Shown: in pieces, positions 42,491 through 51,280 of the stretch
Layout of the letters: every line of letters begins with the position of its first letter
Position numbering within the stretch: the first letter of the stretch is position 1
DNA from: Salinispora mooreana
Lineage (GTDB): Bacteria > Actinomycetota > Actinomycetes > Mycobacteriales > Micromonosporaceae
DNA: 64,000 nucleotides
Assembly (NCBI RefSeq): GCF_000379065.1
Contig: NZ_KB900614.1
Coordinates: 2,694,984-2,758,983, forward strand
Direction: 5' to 3'
Notes under the pieces: model-generated
Databases searched by the model: none
Seen by the model: the letters and a program-made list of their open reading frames with translations, nothing else
Told to the model about the DNA's origin: nothing
Program-made: the position numbers and the translations under genes

Positions 42491-44086
42491 ATGCCACACC
42501 CACAGGTGCTGATCGTCGGGGCCGGCCCCACCGGTCTGGTCCTCGCCGCCCAACTGAACCGACTCGGTGTCGACACCCGGATCATCGACAAACACGCCGC
42601 CCCGCTGGAGCTGACCAAATCCGCCGCGCTACACGCCCGCACGCTGGAGCACCTCCGTGACCTCGGGGTGGCCGACCGGATCCTCGCCGAAGGGCAGCGG
42701 GTCGACGTGCTCACCCTGCGGACGAGCCACCGCGACCGCCTCAGCGTCGACTTCCGCGTGCTCGACAACACGGCGTACCCGCACCTGGTCGACATCCCGC
42801 AGTACCGCACCGAGCAGATTCTCATCGACCACCTGACCCGGCACGGCGTTACGCTGCACCGCAACACCACCCTGGTCGGCCTCACCTCGACCGACAGTGG
42901 AGTCACCGCCACCCTCACCACGCCGAACGGCGACACCGAAACCCTGACCGCACAATGGGTCGTCGGCTGCGACGGCGCGCACAGCACGGTTCGGGACCTG
43001 CTCGGGATCGACTTCGACGGCACCACCTACAGCGATCCGTGGGTGCTCTGCGATGCGGTGGTCGACTGGCCGTTGCCGCGCAACGAGATGACCTTCTCCA
43101 GTGACGACAACGGGATCTACGGCGTCTTCCCCCTACCCGGGCAACGGCGGTTCCGGCTGGCGTACACCCAGACCATCGACGCCACCGGCCGACCGGTACC
43201 ACCCACCCGCAACGACGCGCAGGCGGCCCTGTCCCGGACCGGTATCCCCGCCACCATCGAGTCCACCGACCGGTTCTGGACCTTCAACCTGGCCCGCAAG
43301 CAGGCGACCAGCTACCGCGTGGGTCGCGTCTTCCTGGCCGGCGACGCAGCGCATGTCCACACCCCGTTCGGCGGCCAAGGGCTCAACCTCGGCGTCGCCG
43401 ACGCGATCAACCTGGGCTGGAAACTCGCCGCGGTGATCGCCGGCTGGGCCCCGACCGCGCTACTCGACAGCTACCAGGCCGAACGGCATCGGATCGGTCA
43501 ACAGGTCGTCCGCTTCACCCACCTCGGCGCGGAGGCGATGCTGTTGCGGGGCGACCCGCGCCGGCACCTGCGCGACCTGGTGCTGGCCGGGCTACAGGCC
43601 AACGCACCGGCCCGTCGACTACTCGCCCACCGACTGTCCCAACTCGCCCACAGCTACCGCGGCACCGCCGGAGTGACCGGCCGCAAGGGCGGACTGCACG
43701 GTGGCGACCGCCTGCCCGACCCGATGCTGTTCGACGGGATCACCCACCAGCCGCAGCGCCTACACGACCGCCTCGCCACCGACCGCCACACCCTCCTGCT
43801 GACCGCGCCGAAGCCCGACCCGACCCTGCCCACACAGATCAACACGCTGACCGACACGCTGGCCCGCCGCTGGCCCGGCGCGGTGGAGTTGCGGCTGCTG
43901 ACCCCGGCCTGGCAGGTGGCCCAGGCCGTAGGCGCCCCGGTTCCGGTCCTCCTCGACCGGGGCCGTACCGCCCAGAAGCTGTACGACGCCGGCGCCGCGG
44001 CCTTCGTGATCCGGCCGGACCGGCACATCGGCTACGCCGGCCCACCGAAGCCGACACGAATCGAGCGATACCTATCTGGCTCATAG
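42491..44086 (+). CDS. FAD-dependent aromatic monooxygenase
   Basis: Class A flavoprotein hydroxylase of 531 residues. It has the Rossmann motif VLIVGAGPTGLVLAAQL at the start, the NADPH/FAD motif VVGCDGAHSTVRDLLG, and the second FAD motif VFLAGDAAHVHTPFGGQGLN. A thioredoxin-like C-terminal domain follows (about 400-530), as in phenol/rifampicin and polyketide hydroxylases. ATG at 42491 follows AGAGG. It sits under TetR operators, so induction by an aromatic substrate or antibiotic is plausible. Confidence 0.9.
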   Translation: MPHPQVLIVGAGPTGLVLAAQLNRLGVDTRIIDKHAAPLELTKSAALHARTLEHLRDLGVADRILAEGQRVDVLTLRTSHRDRLSVDFRVLDNTAYPHLVDIPQYRTEQILIDHLTRHGVTLHRNTTLVGLTSTDSGVTATLTTPNGDTETLTAQWVVGCDGAHSTVRDLLGIDFDGTTYSDPWVLCDAVVDWPLPRNEMTFSSDDNGIYGVFPLPGQRRFRLAYTQTIDATGRPVPPTRNDAQAALSRTGIPATIESTDRFWTFNLARKQATSYRVGRVFLAGDAAHVHTPFGGQGLNLGVADAINLGWKLAAVIAGWAPTALLDSYQAERHRIGQQVVRFTHLGAEAMLLRGDPRRHLRDLVLAGLQANAPARRLLAHRLSQLAHSYRGTAGVTGRKGGLHGGDRLPDPMLFDGITHQPQRLHDRLATDRHTLLLTAPKPDPTLPTQINTLTDTLARRWPGAVELRLLTPAWQVAQAVGAPVPVLLDRGRTAQKLYDAGAAAFVIRPDRHIGYAGPPKPTRIERYLSGS

Positions 44087-44268
44087 GCGGCACCCCGAGC
44101 CGACTTCACGCCCGCCGCCGTGGCGGCACCGAGGTGTTGTCACCCAAGTTCGGCACCCGCCGTCCTTGCTGACGCAGCGCCAAGTCATCGCGTGGCCGTG
44201 CTGAAGATACTGCCGCTGGCGCTCCATGGGCGGGCGCCCGGCGTGATCCAGCCGGGGTCGCCTCGGTG

Positions 44269-44940
44269 CTACGGCAGCGTCGTGAGTAGGCGTTGCAGAG
44301 CGTTCGTGGCCCAGTCCCGCCATCGCGTGTGTGCCCAGCCCTGGTGGTGCACGAGCAGGTGGTATGTCTCGGGGCTGAGGATGGCCAGTGCGGTGTCGGC
44401 GGCCGCGTCGACGGCCATGTCGGCGGGCAGCGGCGTCTTGCGGGCCAACGCTTCGGCGAAGACGCGTTGCACGGTGAGCCGCTGCCGAAGATTGGTCGCC
44501 CACACCTCGGCTAGTTCGGCGTCGATGGTGGCAGCGCTGCGCACGACGTCCAACAGTGGCGCGGCGCGCCGATAGACGTCTGCGGCGCCGGCGACCTGCC
44601 GGCGGATCTGCCCGCGTGGGTCCGGATCAGCGAGCGCGTCACGCACCCAGGGCCGCTCGAGTGTGGGAACGGGTTCGTCGTCACCGGCGATGGCCAGGTC
44701 GAGGGCCGCGGTGAGGATGGCCCGCTTGGTGCCGAAGCTGTAGTAGACGCTCTGCTCGCTCACGCCGGCCCTGGCGGCGATGGCCGCGATGCTGGTGCTG
44801 CTGTAGCCGGCAGTGGTGAACAGCTCGGTGGCCGCCGCGGTGATGCGCGTCCGGGTGGACCGGGATCGCGCGGTCCTGCCGTCCTCGGGTGGCGTCTTCA
44901 CGGCTGGTTGCTGGCGGTTGCGGTGTGGTGTTTCGCTCAC
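44269..44940 (-). CDS. TetR-family repressor
   Basis: Repressor of 223 residues with a basic N-terminal arm and an HTH (AATELFTTAGYSSTSIAAIAARAGVSEQSVYYSFGTKRAIL). GTG at 44940 (VSETPHRNRQQ) is chosen; upstream codons cross the operator. It is divergent from the MFS gene, with a perfect 8-bp inverted repeat in the 40-bp gap. Confidence 0.9.
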   Translation of the reverse strand: MSETPHRNRQQPAVKTPPEDGRTARSRSTRTRITAAATELFTTAGYSSTSIAAIAARAGVSEQSVYYSFGTKRAILTAALDLAIAGDDEPVPTLERPWVRDALADPDPRGQIRRQVAGAADVYRRAAPLLDVVRSAATIDAELAEVWATNLRQRLTVQRVFAEALARKTPLPADMAVDAAADTALAILSPETYHLLVHHQGWAHTRWRDWATNALQRLLTTLP

Positions 44941-44957
44941 ACCATTGACTATAGCTC

Positions 44958-44981
44958 CACTACAAAAACATTCTTGTAGTG
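44958..44981. promoter_or_regulatory. TetR operator between tetR and MFS genes
   Basis: CACTACAA (44958-44965) and TTGTAGTG (44974-44981) form a perfect 8-bp inverted repeat with an 8-nt centre. Its last base is the first base of the MFS GTG start. TTGACT at 44945-44950 may be the -35 of a leaderless MFS transcript. Confidence 0.8.
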
Positions 44982-46444
44982 TGACTACCAAAACTTGGGG
45001 CCGAGGTGGGCTCGCCGCGCTGCTGCTGCTCACCTCCGTGGAACTCGTGGTGTTTCTTGAGGTGTCGATCGTCAACGTTGCACTGCCGGCGATGGGTGCA
45101 GCGCTGACGTTGACCGAGTCCGGGCTGACCTGGGTGGTCAACGCCTACCAACTCACCTTCGGCGGCTTGCAACTGGTCGCCGGTAGGGCCGCGGACGTAG
45201 TCGGCCGGCGTCGCATGTTCCAGGCCGGAATCGCGCTGTTCACCGGCGCGTCGCTACTGGCGGGCCTCGCGCCCGACGCGGGCACGCTGCTGCTGGGTCG
45301 AGCGGTACAGGGCGTTGGTGCAGCGATCGTGGTCCCCGCCGAGCTCGCGTTGATCGCCGCGATCTTCACCGAACCCGCCGTCTACCGTCGGGCGTTCGCG
45401 GTATGGAGCGCCATGGCCGCCGCCGGCGCGGGCTCGGGTGTGGCGTTGGGCGGCGTCCTGACCCAGACACTTGGTTGGCCCTGGATCTTCCTGATCAACG
45501 TCCCGATCGGAGTGGTCGCCCTTGTCCTGAGCCCGCGCCTGCTCCCCGCCGACCCGCCCTGGGCCGGGCGCGCCAGCGGCGCTCGGACCCGGCTGGACCT
45601 GGTAGGTGGACTCACCGCCACCGGGTGCCTGCTCGCCGTGGTCCTGCTCGCCACCGAGCTGCCCACCGCCGGGTGGACGCCGCTCACCTACACGGCAGCC
45701 GTCGCCACCCTCGGGCTCGGTACGGTGTTCGCGGTCAACCAGCGGCGCCATCCGGCCCCGATCCTGCCGCCGCAACTGCTGCGGATACGCCAGGTACGGG
45801 CCGGCGTCGCGGCCAACGCTCTCGTGGGCGCCTCCCACGTACCGGCGTTCGTGCTGCTGTCGCTCATGCTCCAGCAGGCCATGGGATACTCCGCCCTCGC
45901 CGCCGGATTCGCCGTTCTGCCCATCGCCGCGGTCAACATGGTCACCGCGCGTACCGCGCTGCCCTGGGCGATGGGCCGCTTCGGGTCACGCGTGGTTCTC
46001 GCGGCCGGGATGTTCCTGGTCGCGCTCGGCCTGGCCGGATACGCGATCCTGCTGCACCCCGGCGCCAGCTACCTGACCGCCGTGTTGCCGGCCAGCCTGA
46101 TCTTCGCAGCCGGCCTGCCTGCTGTGTTCGTCGGTTCCACCGCCCCCGCCGTACGCAGCGCACCTGAAAATCAGCAAGGAGCCGCCTCTGGCCTGGTCAA
46201 CACCGCCCAACGCCTCGGCGCCGCCCTGGGCCTCACCGCCTTGCTGATGGCCTCGGCAGCATGGACCGACAACCGCGGCAGCGGCGACGGGGCCACCGCG
46301 CTCGCCGATGGTCTGCGCCTGGGGTTTGCCGGCGCGGCCGCCATCGCCGTCCTGGGAATCCTCTGCGCGCTGGCCATGGGCACCCGAGAACCGAAGAAGC
46401 CGGCGAGCGGCGATACACCACCACAGGAGGCGGTCGCCCGATGA
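44981..46444 (+). CDS. DHA2-type MFS multidrug efflux transporter
   Basis: Membrane exporter of 487 residues with about 13-14 predicted helices. Family landmarks are FLEVSIVNVALPAMGAAL (helix 1, DHA2 type), GRAADVVGRRRMF (motif A), GRAVQGVGAAIVVPAEL and GVALGGVLTQTLGWPWIFLINVP (motif C region). GTG at 44981 (VTTKTWGRGG) abuts the TetR operator. It overlaps the following gene by 4 nt (ATGA). It probably exports a drug or metabolite that induces the TetR protein. Confidence 0.9.
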   Translation: MTTKTWGRGGLAALLLLTSVELVVFLEVSIVNVALPAMGAALTLTESGLTWVVNAYQLTFGGLQLVAGRAADVVGRRRMFQAGIALFTGASLLAGLAPDAGTLLLGRAVQGVGAAIVVPAELALIAAIFTEPAVYRRAFAVWSAMAAAGAGSGVALGGVLTQTLGWPWIFLINVPIGVVALVLSPRLLPADPPWAGRASGARTRLDLVGGLTATGCLLAVVLLATELPTAGWTPLTYTAAVATLGLGTVFAVNQRRHPAPILPPQLLRIRQVRAGVAANALVGASHVPAFVLLSLMLQQAMGYSALAAGFAVLPIAAVNMVTARTALPWAMGRFGSRVVLAAGMFLVALGLAGYAILLHPGASYLTAVLPASLIFAAGLPAVFVGSTAPAVRSAPENQQGAASGLVNTAQRLGAALGLTALLMASAAWTDNRGSGDGATALADGLRLGFAGAAAIAVLGILCALAMGTREPKKPASGDTPPQEAVAR

Positions 46445-47412
46445 ACCGGATCCTCGTCCTCGGCGGATACGGCGCCGTCGGCATGCACGCCGTGACCGCA
46501 CTGGTCAGTCACCTACGCACGACAGACGTGGTGGTGGCCGGCCGTAACCCACACCGTGCGCCGCGCGTGCCGGGGTCCACCGTGGTGCGCTTGGACGCCG
46601 CCGATCCCGGCGACCTGGCCACCGCGCTCAACGGGGTTGACGCCGTGCTCATGTGCGCCGAACTCGATAACGCGCGGATCGCCCGCGCCTGCCTGGAGCG
46701 GGGGATCCACTACGTGGACATCTCGGCTTCCCACCGACTGCACGTCGAGATCGAACACCTGGACGAGCTCGCCTCCCAGCGGCAGGCCACAGCGGCCCTC
46801 AGCGTCGGACTGGTCCCCGGGGTCAGCAACCTGCTTGCCCGACACTGCGTCGAACAGTCAACAACGCGGCAGGTGCACATCGGCGTGCTGCTTGGTTCCG
46901 GGGAACGGCACGGGCCAGCGGCGCTCGCCTGGACTCTCGATGGGCTGGGCCGCCTACACGGCTCGTGGGCAATGCGATTTCCGGCTCCGCACGGCGAGCG
47001 AACCGTGTATCGGTTCCCGTTCTCAGACCAGTACACGCTCTCCACCACGCTGGGTGTCACAGCGAGTACCGGTCTATGCCTGGACTCCCGGCTGACCACC
47101 ACGCTGCTGGCAGCCACCGGGCGACCCGGCATCGCCCGCCTGCTACATCGCCCCTGGATCCGCCGCACCATGCAGGACGCGCTAGCCAAGATCAAGCTTG
47201 GCGGTGACGAATTTGCCGTCACCGTCGACTCCGGCACCAGTCAGGCAAGCTTCAGCGGTCGCCGGCAAAGTCGCGCCACCGGTCTCGCTGCGGCGCTACT
47301 CATCCGAGACCTGCCCGCGATGCCCTCGGGCGTACGGCACATCGAGCACCTCGTGGAGCCGAGAGCCTTTCTCACCGAACTCGCCGCCAGCGGGTTCACC
47401 CTCAACCTGTGA
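46441..47412 (+). CDS. saccharopine-dehydrogenase-like NAD(P)-binding protein
   Basis: Protein of 323 residues with an N-terminal Rossmann motif (RILVLGGYGAVGMHAVTAL) and the saccharopine-dehydrogenase-family pattern (VRLDAADPGDLATALNGVDAVL, YVDISASHRLH). It is translationally coupled to the MFS gene by an ATGA overlap and has AGGAGG upstream. The coupling suggests it modifies the exported compound or a related metabolite; the actual substrate is unknown. Confidence 0.82.
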   Translation: MNRILVLGGYGAVGMHAVTALVSHLRTTDVVVAGRNPHRAPRVPGSTVVRLDAADPGDLATALNGVDAVLMCAELDNARIARACLERGIHYVDISASHRLHVEIEHLDELASQRQATAALSVGLVPGVSNLLARHCVEQSTTRQVHIGVLLGSGERHGPAALAWTLDGLGRLHGSWAMRFPAPHGERTVYRFPFSDQYTLSTTLGVTASTGLCLDSRLTTTLLAATGRPGIARLLHRPWIRRTMQDALAKIKLGGDEFAVTVDSGTSQASFSGRRQSRATGLAAALLIRDLPAMPSGVRHIEHLVEPRAFLTELAASGFTLNL

Positions 47413-47434
47413 AGCTGACACGCCGATTTCTACC

Positions 47435-47605
47435 GAGCGATCCCCCGCTGGCCGATTCGCCCAGCCGGACGATGTCGCCGGCGCGGTCACCTGACTGGCT
47501 GGCGACACCGCCAGTTATGTATCCGGAGCGATCATTCCGGTCGACGGCGGCCTCAGCATGGGACATCAGGGGCTGACGCCTTCCAACGTCCGATCGGCCG
47601 TTTGA
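47435..47605 (+). pseudogene. SDR C-terminal remnant with internal stop
   Basis: One frame reads SPAGRFAQPDDVAGAVT, stop, LAGDTASYVSGAIIPVDGG and LSMGHQG, which is the classical C-terminus of a short-chain dehydrogenase with a TGA at 47492. The rest of the gene is missing, because the SacDH-like gene ends only about 20 bp upstream. Confidence 0.65.
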
Positions 47606-47688
47606 CGTGACGACCACGGGGTAGCCGCGCTCGGCGACGCCCGCGTCCGCGCGCCGGACCAACCCGATGGTGAGGGGGAAGACATCCG

Positions 47689-48306
47689 ATGGCCGCCCAG
47701 ACCAAAGTCACGGTGATCTACTACAGCGCGACCGGCATCACGTACCAGTTGGCCAAGGCCGTGTGTGAGGCGGCCGGCGACACCGGCGCTGAGGTGCGGC
47801 TCCGCAAGGTACGAGAGCTCGCTCCGGACGAGGCAATCCGGGCGAACGCGGGCTGGCAAGCCCACCGGCTGCAGACCCAGGACGTGCCAGAGGCCGAGCC
47901 CGACGACCTGACCTGGGCAGACGTGGTGATCCTCGGATCACCCACCCGCTACGGTTTGGTCGCCGCGCAACTTAAGCAGTTCATCGACACCACCGGGCCA
48001 CTCTGGATGCGTGGCGCGTTGGCCGACAAGGTGTACTCCGCCTTCACCTCCACCGCCACCCTGCACGGCGGCCAGGAAACGACACTGACCTCCCTTTTCT
48101 CCGTCTTCTACCACTGGGGCGGGATCGTGGTGACCCCTGGCTACACCGACCCGAGCCAGTTCGTCGCCGGCAACCCGTACGGCGCTTCGCACACCAGCGA
48201 CAACGCGGAGGTCGCCCCGGACAGCACCGCGCTCGGCGCGGCGGCGCTTACCGCCCGACGGGCGGTGCGGATCGGTGCCGCGCTGAAACAGGGACTTGCC
48301 GGCTGA
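47689..48306 (+). CDS. wrbA: WrbA-type NAD(P)H:quinone oxidoreductase (flavodoxin fold)
   Basis: Flavodoxin-fold enzyme of 205 residues that reduces quinones with two electrons. It shows the FMN phosphate loop VIYYSATGITYQLAKAV, VVILGSPTRYGLVAAQLKQFID, STATLHGGQETTLTSLFSVFYHWGG and the C-terminal GASHTSDN. ATG at 47689 follows GAGGGGGAAG. No regulator is directly attached. Confidence 0.88.
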   Translation: MAAQTKVTVIYYSATGITYQLAKAVCEAAGDTGAEVRLRKVRELAPDEAIRANAGWQAHRLQTQDVPEAEPDDLTWADVVILGSPTRYGLVAAQLKQFIDTTGPLWMRGALADKVYSAFTSTATLHGGQETTLTSLFSVFYHWGGIVVTPGYTDPSQFVAGNPYGASHTSDNAEVAPDSTALGAAALTARRAVRIGAALKQGLAG

Positions 48307-48480
48307 CGTCGGCGGAATTCGCCGCGGTAAACAGGTCGGCGAGGACATCCTCCGGGCTGAGCACCGACTCGGGGTGGAGCTGAACCCCGGCACGTTGGTG
48401 ACCGCATCGGCGAAGTCCGGGCGGTCCGGTGGGAAGACGCCGACCGGGACTGAGCCGACGTGGGCTCACCGGTCCACCCC

Positions 48481-48496
48481 TTGAGCAGATGCTCAA
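48481..48496. promoter_or_regulatory. TetR-type operator 1 of the ICMT operon
   Basis: TTGAGCAGATGCTCAA, a perfect 7-bp inverted repeat with a 2-nt centre. It shares TTGAGC arms with operator 2. Confidence 0.75.
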
Positions 48497-48512
48497 ATCA
48501 GCCTACCCTCTG

Positions 48513-48530
48513 TTTGAGCGGTCGCTCAAA
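48513..48530. promoter_or_regulatory. TetR-type operator 2 of the ICMT operon
   Basis: TTTGAGCGGTCGCTCAAA, a perfect 8-bp inverted repeat with a 2-nt centre, ending 13 bp before the first start codon. The likely cognate repressor is the third gene of the operon (50651). Confidence 0.8.
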
Positions 48531-48543
48531 CATGAGAGGAAAC

Positions 48544-49443
48544 ATGACCAGTGAGCCGGAGCCGGAGCCGAGACGCACCTGGGCCAACTGGACGCTCGCC
48601 GGCCTCATCGCGACCTTCGGGATCGTCGTCTACGCCGTCACCGTGGCCCAGGGGCGCGCCGACAGCGCCCTGCTCTTCGTCGGACTGCCGGTGCTGCTGG
48701 CCGCCGCCCTCGCCCTGACCCCGGGCCGCACCACCCACGGCCGGGTCTTCGCCGCCACCACGATCGCGCTGCTGCTGGCCTCGGTGGCGCTGCACGAAGG
48801 CGCCATCTGCGTCATCCTGTCCGCGCCGCTGGTATACGCGATGGCCCACGGCACCACCGCCCTGATCAGGCTGGCCCGCCGCAACACCACCCGGGCGTAC
48901 TCGCTGGTCGCCGTGCCCCTGCTGCTCGTACCCGGGCTCGAGGGCACCGGGCTCGCCCCACGGATTGCCCCGGAGCAGTCGGTCGAGGTGGTCCGGGTGG
49001 TTACCCTCCCGGCCCACGCGGTCGGCGAGCGGCTGGCGACCGGCCCTCGCCCGGTGCCGGTCCGGTCGGTGCCGCTGCGCCTGCTCGGCGTACCCGTGCC
49101 GACCCGGATCACCGGCGACGGCCTCGCCACCGGGGACCGTTGGATGTTCGCCTACCCCGACAGCTCGCACGGGCCAGGCGGGCATCTACTCACCGAGGTC
49201 ACCGGCACGGAGCCGGGCCGGGTCGGCTTCCGGTTCGTCGAGCACACCGCCATCCCCGGTCGGTGGGTCACCTTCCGGCGCGCGGAGGTGACCTGGCAGG
49301 CGGTGGACCGGGAACGTACCGAGGTGCGCGTCCGGGTGGCGTACGAGCGCGGTCTCGATCCCTCCTGGTACTTCGGGCCGCTCCAGGACGGCCTGCTCCA
49401 CGAGGGCGTGGGGCACCTGCTCGACATGCTCGTCCTGCCATGA
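48544..49443 (+). CDS. membrane protein with START/SRPBCC-like C-terminal domain
   Basis: Protein of 299 residues: an acidic N-terminus (MTSEPEPEPRRTW), about four to five membrane helices to residue 130, then a soluble domain with alternating strands (GRVGFRFVEHTAIPGRWVTF, VRVRVAYERGLDPSWYFGPL) and a terminal helix. This arrangement looks like the SRPBCC/START ligand-binding fold; that is an impression from pattern. ATG at 48544 follows AGAGGAAAC; ATG at 48532 is an in-frame alternative. It is the first gene of the operon and overlaps the next by 4 nt. Confidence 0.75.
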   Translation: MTSEPEPEPRRTWANWTLAGLIATFGIVVYAVTVAQGRADSALLFVGLPVLLAAALALTPGRTTHGRVFAATTIALLLASVALHEGAICVILSAPLVYAMAHGTTALIRLARRNTTRAYSLVAVPLLLVPGLEGTGLAPRIAPEQSVEVVRVVTLPAHAVGERLATGPRPVPVRSVPLRLLGVPVPTRITGDGLATGDRWMFAYPDSSHGPGGHLLTEVTGTEPGRVGFRFVEHTAIPGRWVTFRRAEVTWQAVDRERTEVRVRVAYERGLDPSWYFGPLQDGLLHEGVGHLLDMLVLP

Positions 49444-50756
49444 CCGCCGCCCGTTGGCTCGCCCTGGGGGTGCCCCTGCTGGCGGTGCTGGCCGCGGCCC
49501 GACTGGAGCGCGACCGGCGGGCGCGGGCCGCCGCCCTGCTCGCCGCCGTGGCCGCCGCCCTGGGCGTCGCCGCGCTGAACGAGTCGGCCCGCCGGACGGG
49601 CTGGTACGCGTTCGCGCCGGTGCACGGGGCCTACCGGGGGATACCGGTCGACCTGTGGCTGGGTTGGGCGGCGCTCTGGGGCGCGCTGCCGGTGCTGCTA
49701 CGTCGGCTCCTGCCCCTGCCCCTCGCGCTGGGCCTGCTGCTCTGGCTCGACGTGGTGGCGATGCCGGCGCTACACCCGCTTGTCCTGCTCGGGCCGCACT
49801 GGCTGGTGGGCGAGGTGGTGGGGCTGCTCGCCGTGGCCCTCCCCGCGCAGCTGCTCGGACGGTGGAGCGCCGACGGCCGGCACCTGCGGGCCCGGGTGCT
49901 GCTCCAAGTCGTCGTCTTCGCCACGCTGCTGCTGTGGTTCGTGCCCAGTGTCGCCTTCGAGCTGGGTGGCGGCTCGTGGTCCCCGCTCACCGGGCTGCCC
50001 CGGGCCGCCCTCCTGGTCCTGGCCCAGGTCGCGCTGCTGGTGGCCACCCCGGCGCTCATCGCGGTACGCGAGTTCGCCGGACGGGGCGGCGGCACCCCGT
50101 ACCCGTGGGATCCGCCGGCCCGGCTCGTCAGCACCGGGCCCTACGCGTACCTGGCGAACCCGATGCAGGTCGGCGCGGCTGCCCTGCTCCTGCTGGCCGC
50201 GACCGCCCTCGCCGTGGCCTCCAGCGCGGCCGTGGCCCGGCCGCACGAGGAGCACGACCTGGCCTGCCGGTACGGGGACGCCTGGCGGGACTGGCGACGG
50301 TCGGTACACGACTGGTGTCCGCGCTGGCGGCCGTACGCCTCGGGCGCGCCCGCGGTGTTGCGGCTCGACGCCGGGTGCGGGCCATGCGTGGCGGTCTGGC
50401 GGTTCCTGGCGCGGCGAAACCCGGTGAACCTGACGATCGCCCCGGCCAAGGAGGGGCAGCTACGGGCCGGGTACACGGGCGGCGACGGCCACGCGGAACG
50501 GGGGGTGGCCGCCGTCGCCCGTGCTCTCGAGCACCTCAACCTCGGCTGGGCCTGGGTGGGCTGGACCCTGCGGCTGCCCGGCATGACCTGGCTGGCGCAA
50601 CTGATGACGGATGCGATGATCGCACCGCCACACCCGGCGGGAGGAGAGCGATGTCCGACACCAAGCGACGCCTGCTCCACGGCACCCTCGCCGCGATCCG
50701 CCAGCACGGCATCGCCGGCGTCTCGGCCCGCACCATCGCCACCGCCGCCGGAGTGA
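49440..50756 (+). CDS. ICMT-like membrane methyltransferase fused to a Cys-x-x-Cys domain
   Basis: Membrane protein of 438 residues. After several hydrophobic helices, residues about 205-300 show the isoprenylcysteine/phospholipid methyltransferase pattern: RLVSTGPYAYLANPMQVGA, then RPHEEHDLACRYGDAWRDWR and a final W-CPRW. A short domain follows with C313-G-P-C316 (RLDAGCGPCVAVWRFLARRN), like DUF393 thiol-disulphide domains. Translation runs 106 nt into the TetR gene in another frame, so the last 35 residues are low-complexity (Pro/Ser/Ala) and may not be functional. ATGA overlaps the preceding gene. Substrate unknown. Confidence 0.78.
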   Translation: MTAARWLALGVPLLAVLAAARLERDRRARAAALLAAVAAALGVAALNESARRTGWYAFAPVHGAYRGIPVDLWLGWAALWGALPVLLRRLLPLPLALGLLLWLDVVAMPALHPLVLLGPHWLVGEVVGLLAVALPAQLLGRWSADGRHLRARVLLQVVVFATLLLWFVPSVAFELGGGSWSPLTGLPRAALLVLAQVALLVATPALIAVREFAGRGGGTPYPWDPPARLVSTGPYAYLANPMQVGAAALLLLAATALAVASSAAVARPHEEHDLACRYGDAWRDWRRSVHDWCPRWRPYASGAPAVLRLDAGCGPCVAVWRFLARRNPVNLTIAPAKEGQLRAGYTGGDGHAERGVAAVARALEHLNLGWAWVGWTLRLPGMTWLAQLMTDAMIAPPHPAGGERCPTPSDACSTAPSPRSASTASPASRPAPSPPPPE

Positions 50757-51280
50757 ACCAGGCGCTGGTCTTCTACCACTTCGGAACGCTCGACGAGCTG
50801 CTGGCAGCCGCGTGCCGGACCGGCACGGCCGAGCGGGTCGCCCACTGGTCCGCCCGGCTGCGCCAGGTCGGGTCGCTGCGCGAACTGCTCGACGTCGGGC
50901 GCGCCCTGCACGAGGAGGAACGCGAGCTGGGCAACGTGTCCGTGCTGTCCCAGATGCTCGCCGGCGCACAGGCCGACGAGCGCCTCGCCGCCCCCACCGC
51001 CGAGTCTCTGCAGCTGTGGGTGGACGAGATCGAGCTGGTTCTGCGCCGGCTGCTGGCCGGGTCACCGTTCGCCGAAATCGCCGACGTTCCCGGGCTCGCC
51101 CGCGCGGTGTCGGCCGCCTTCATCGGCCTGGAGCTGTACGACGGCGTCGACCGGCCCTCAGCCGAGCGCGCCATCGAGGCGCTGGACCAACTCGCCGTGC
51201 TCATCGAGGTCGTCGACGACCTCGGCCCGATCGCCCGGCGCACCCTCCACAACAAGATCAGCAAGGCGACCCGACGCTAG
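50651..51280 (+). CDS. TetR-family repressor, last gene of the ICMT operon
   Basis: Repressor of 209 residues. The HTH is AAIRQHGIAGVSARTIATAAGVNQALVFYHFGTLDELL, followed by a TetR_C-type helical domain. ATG at 50651 has GGAGGAG at 5-nt spacing and is fixed by the HTH position. It overlaps the end of the ICMT-like gene by 106 nt, which is unusually long. It is probably the repressor of the two TTGAGC operators at 48481-48530. Confidence 0.9.
   Translation: MSDTKRRLLHGTLAAIRQHGIAGVSARTIATAAGVNQALVFYHFGTLDELLAAACRTGTAERVAHWSARLRQVGSLRELLDVGRALHEEERELGNVSVLSQMLAGAQADERLAAPTAESLQLWVDEIELVLRRLLAGSPFAEIADVPGLARAVSAAFIGLELYDGVDRPSAERAIEALDQLAVLIEVVDDLGPIARRTLHNKISKATRR

Noticed and set aside
48300..48410. 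Minus-strand GVQLHPESVLSPEDV resembling class-I glutamine amidotransferases
   Set aside because: Only about eight matching residues, with no surrounding catalytic Cys or fold; probably chance.
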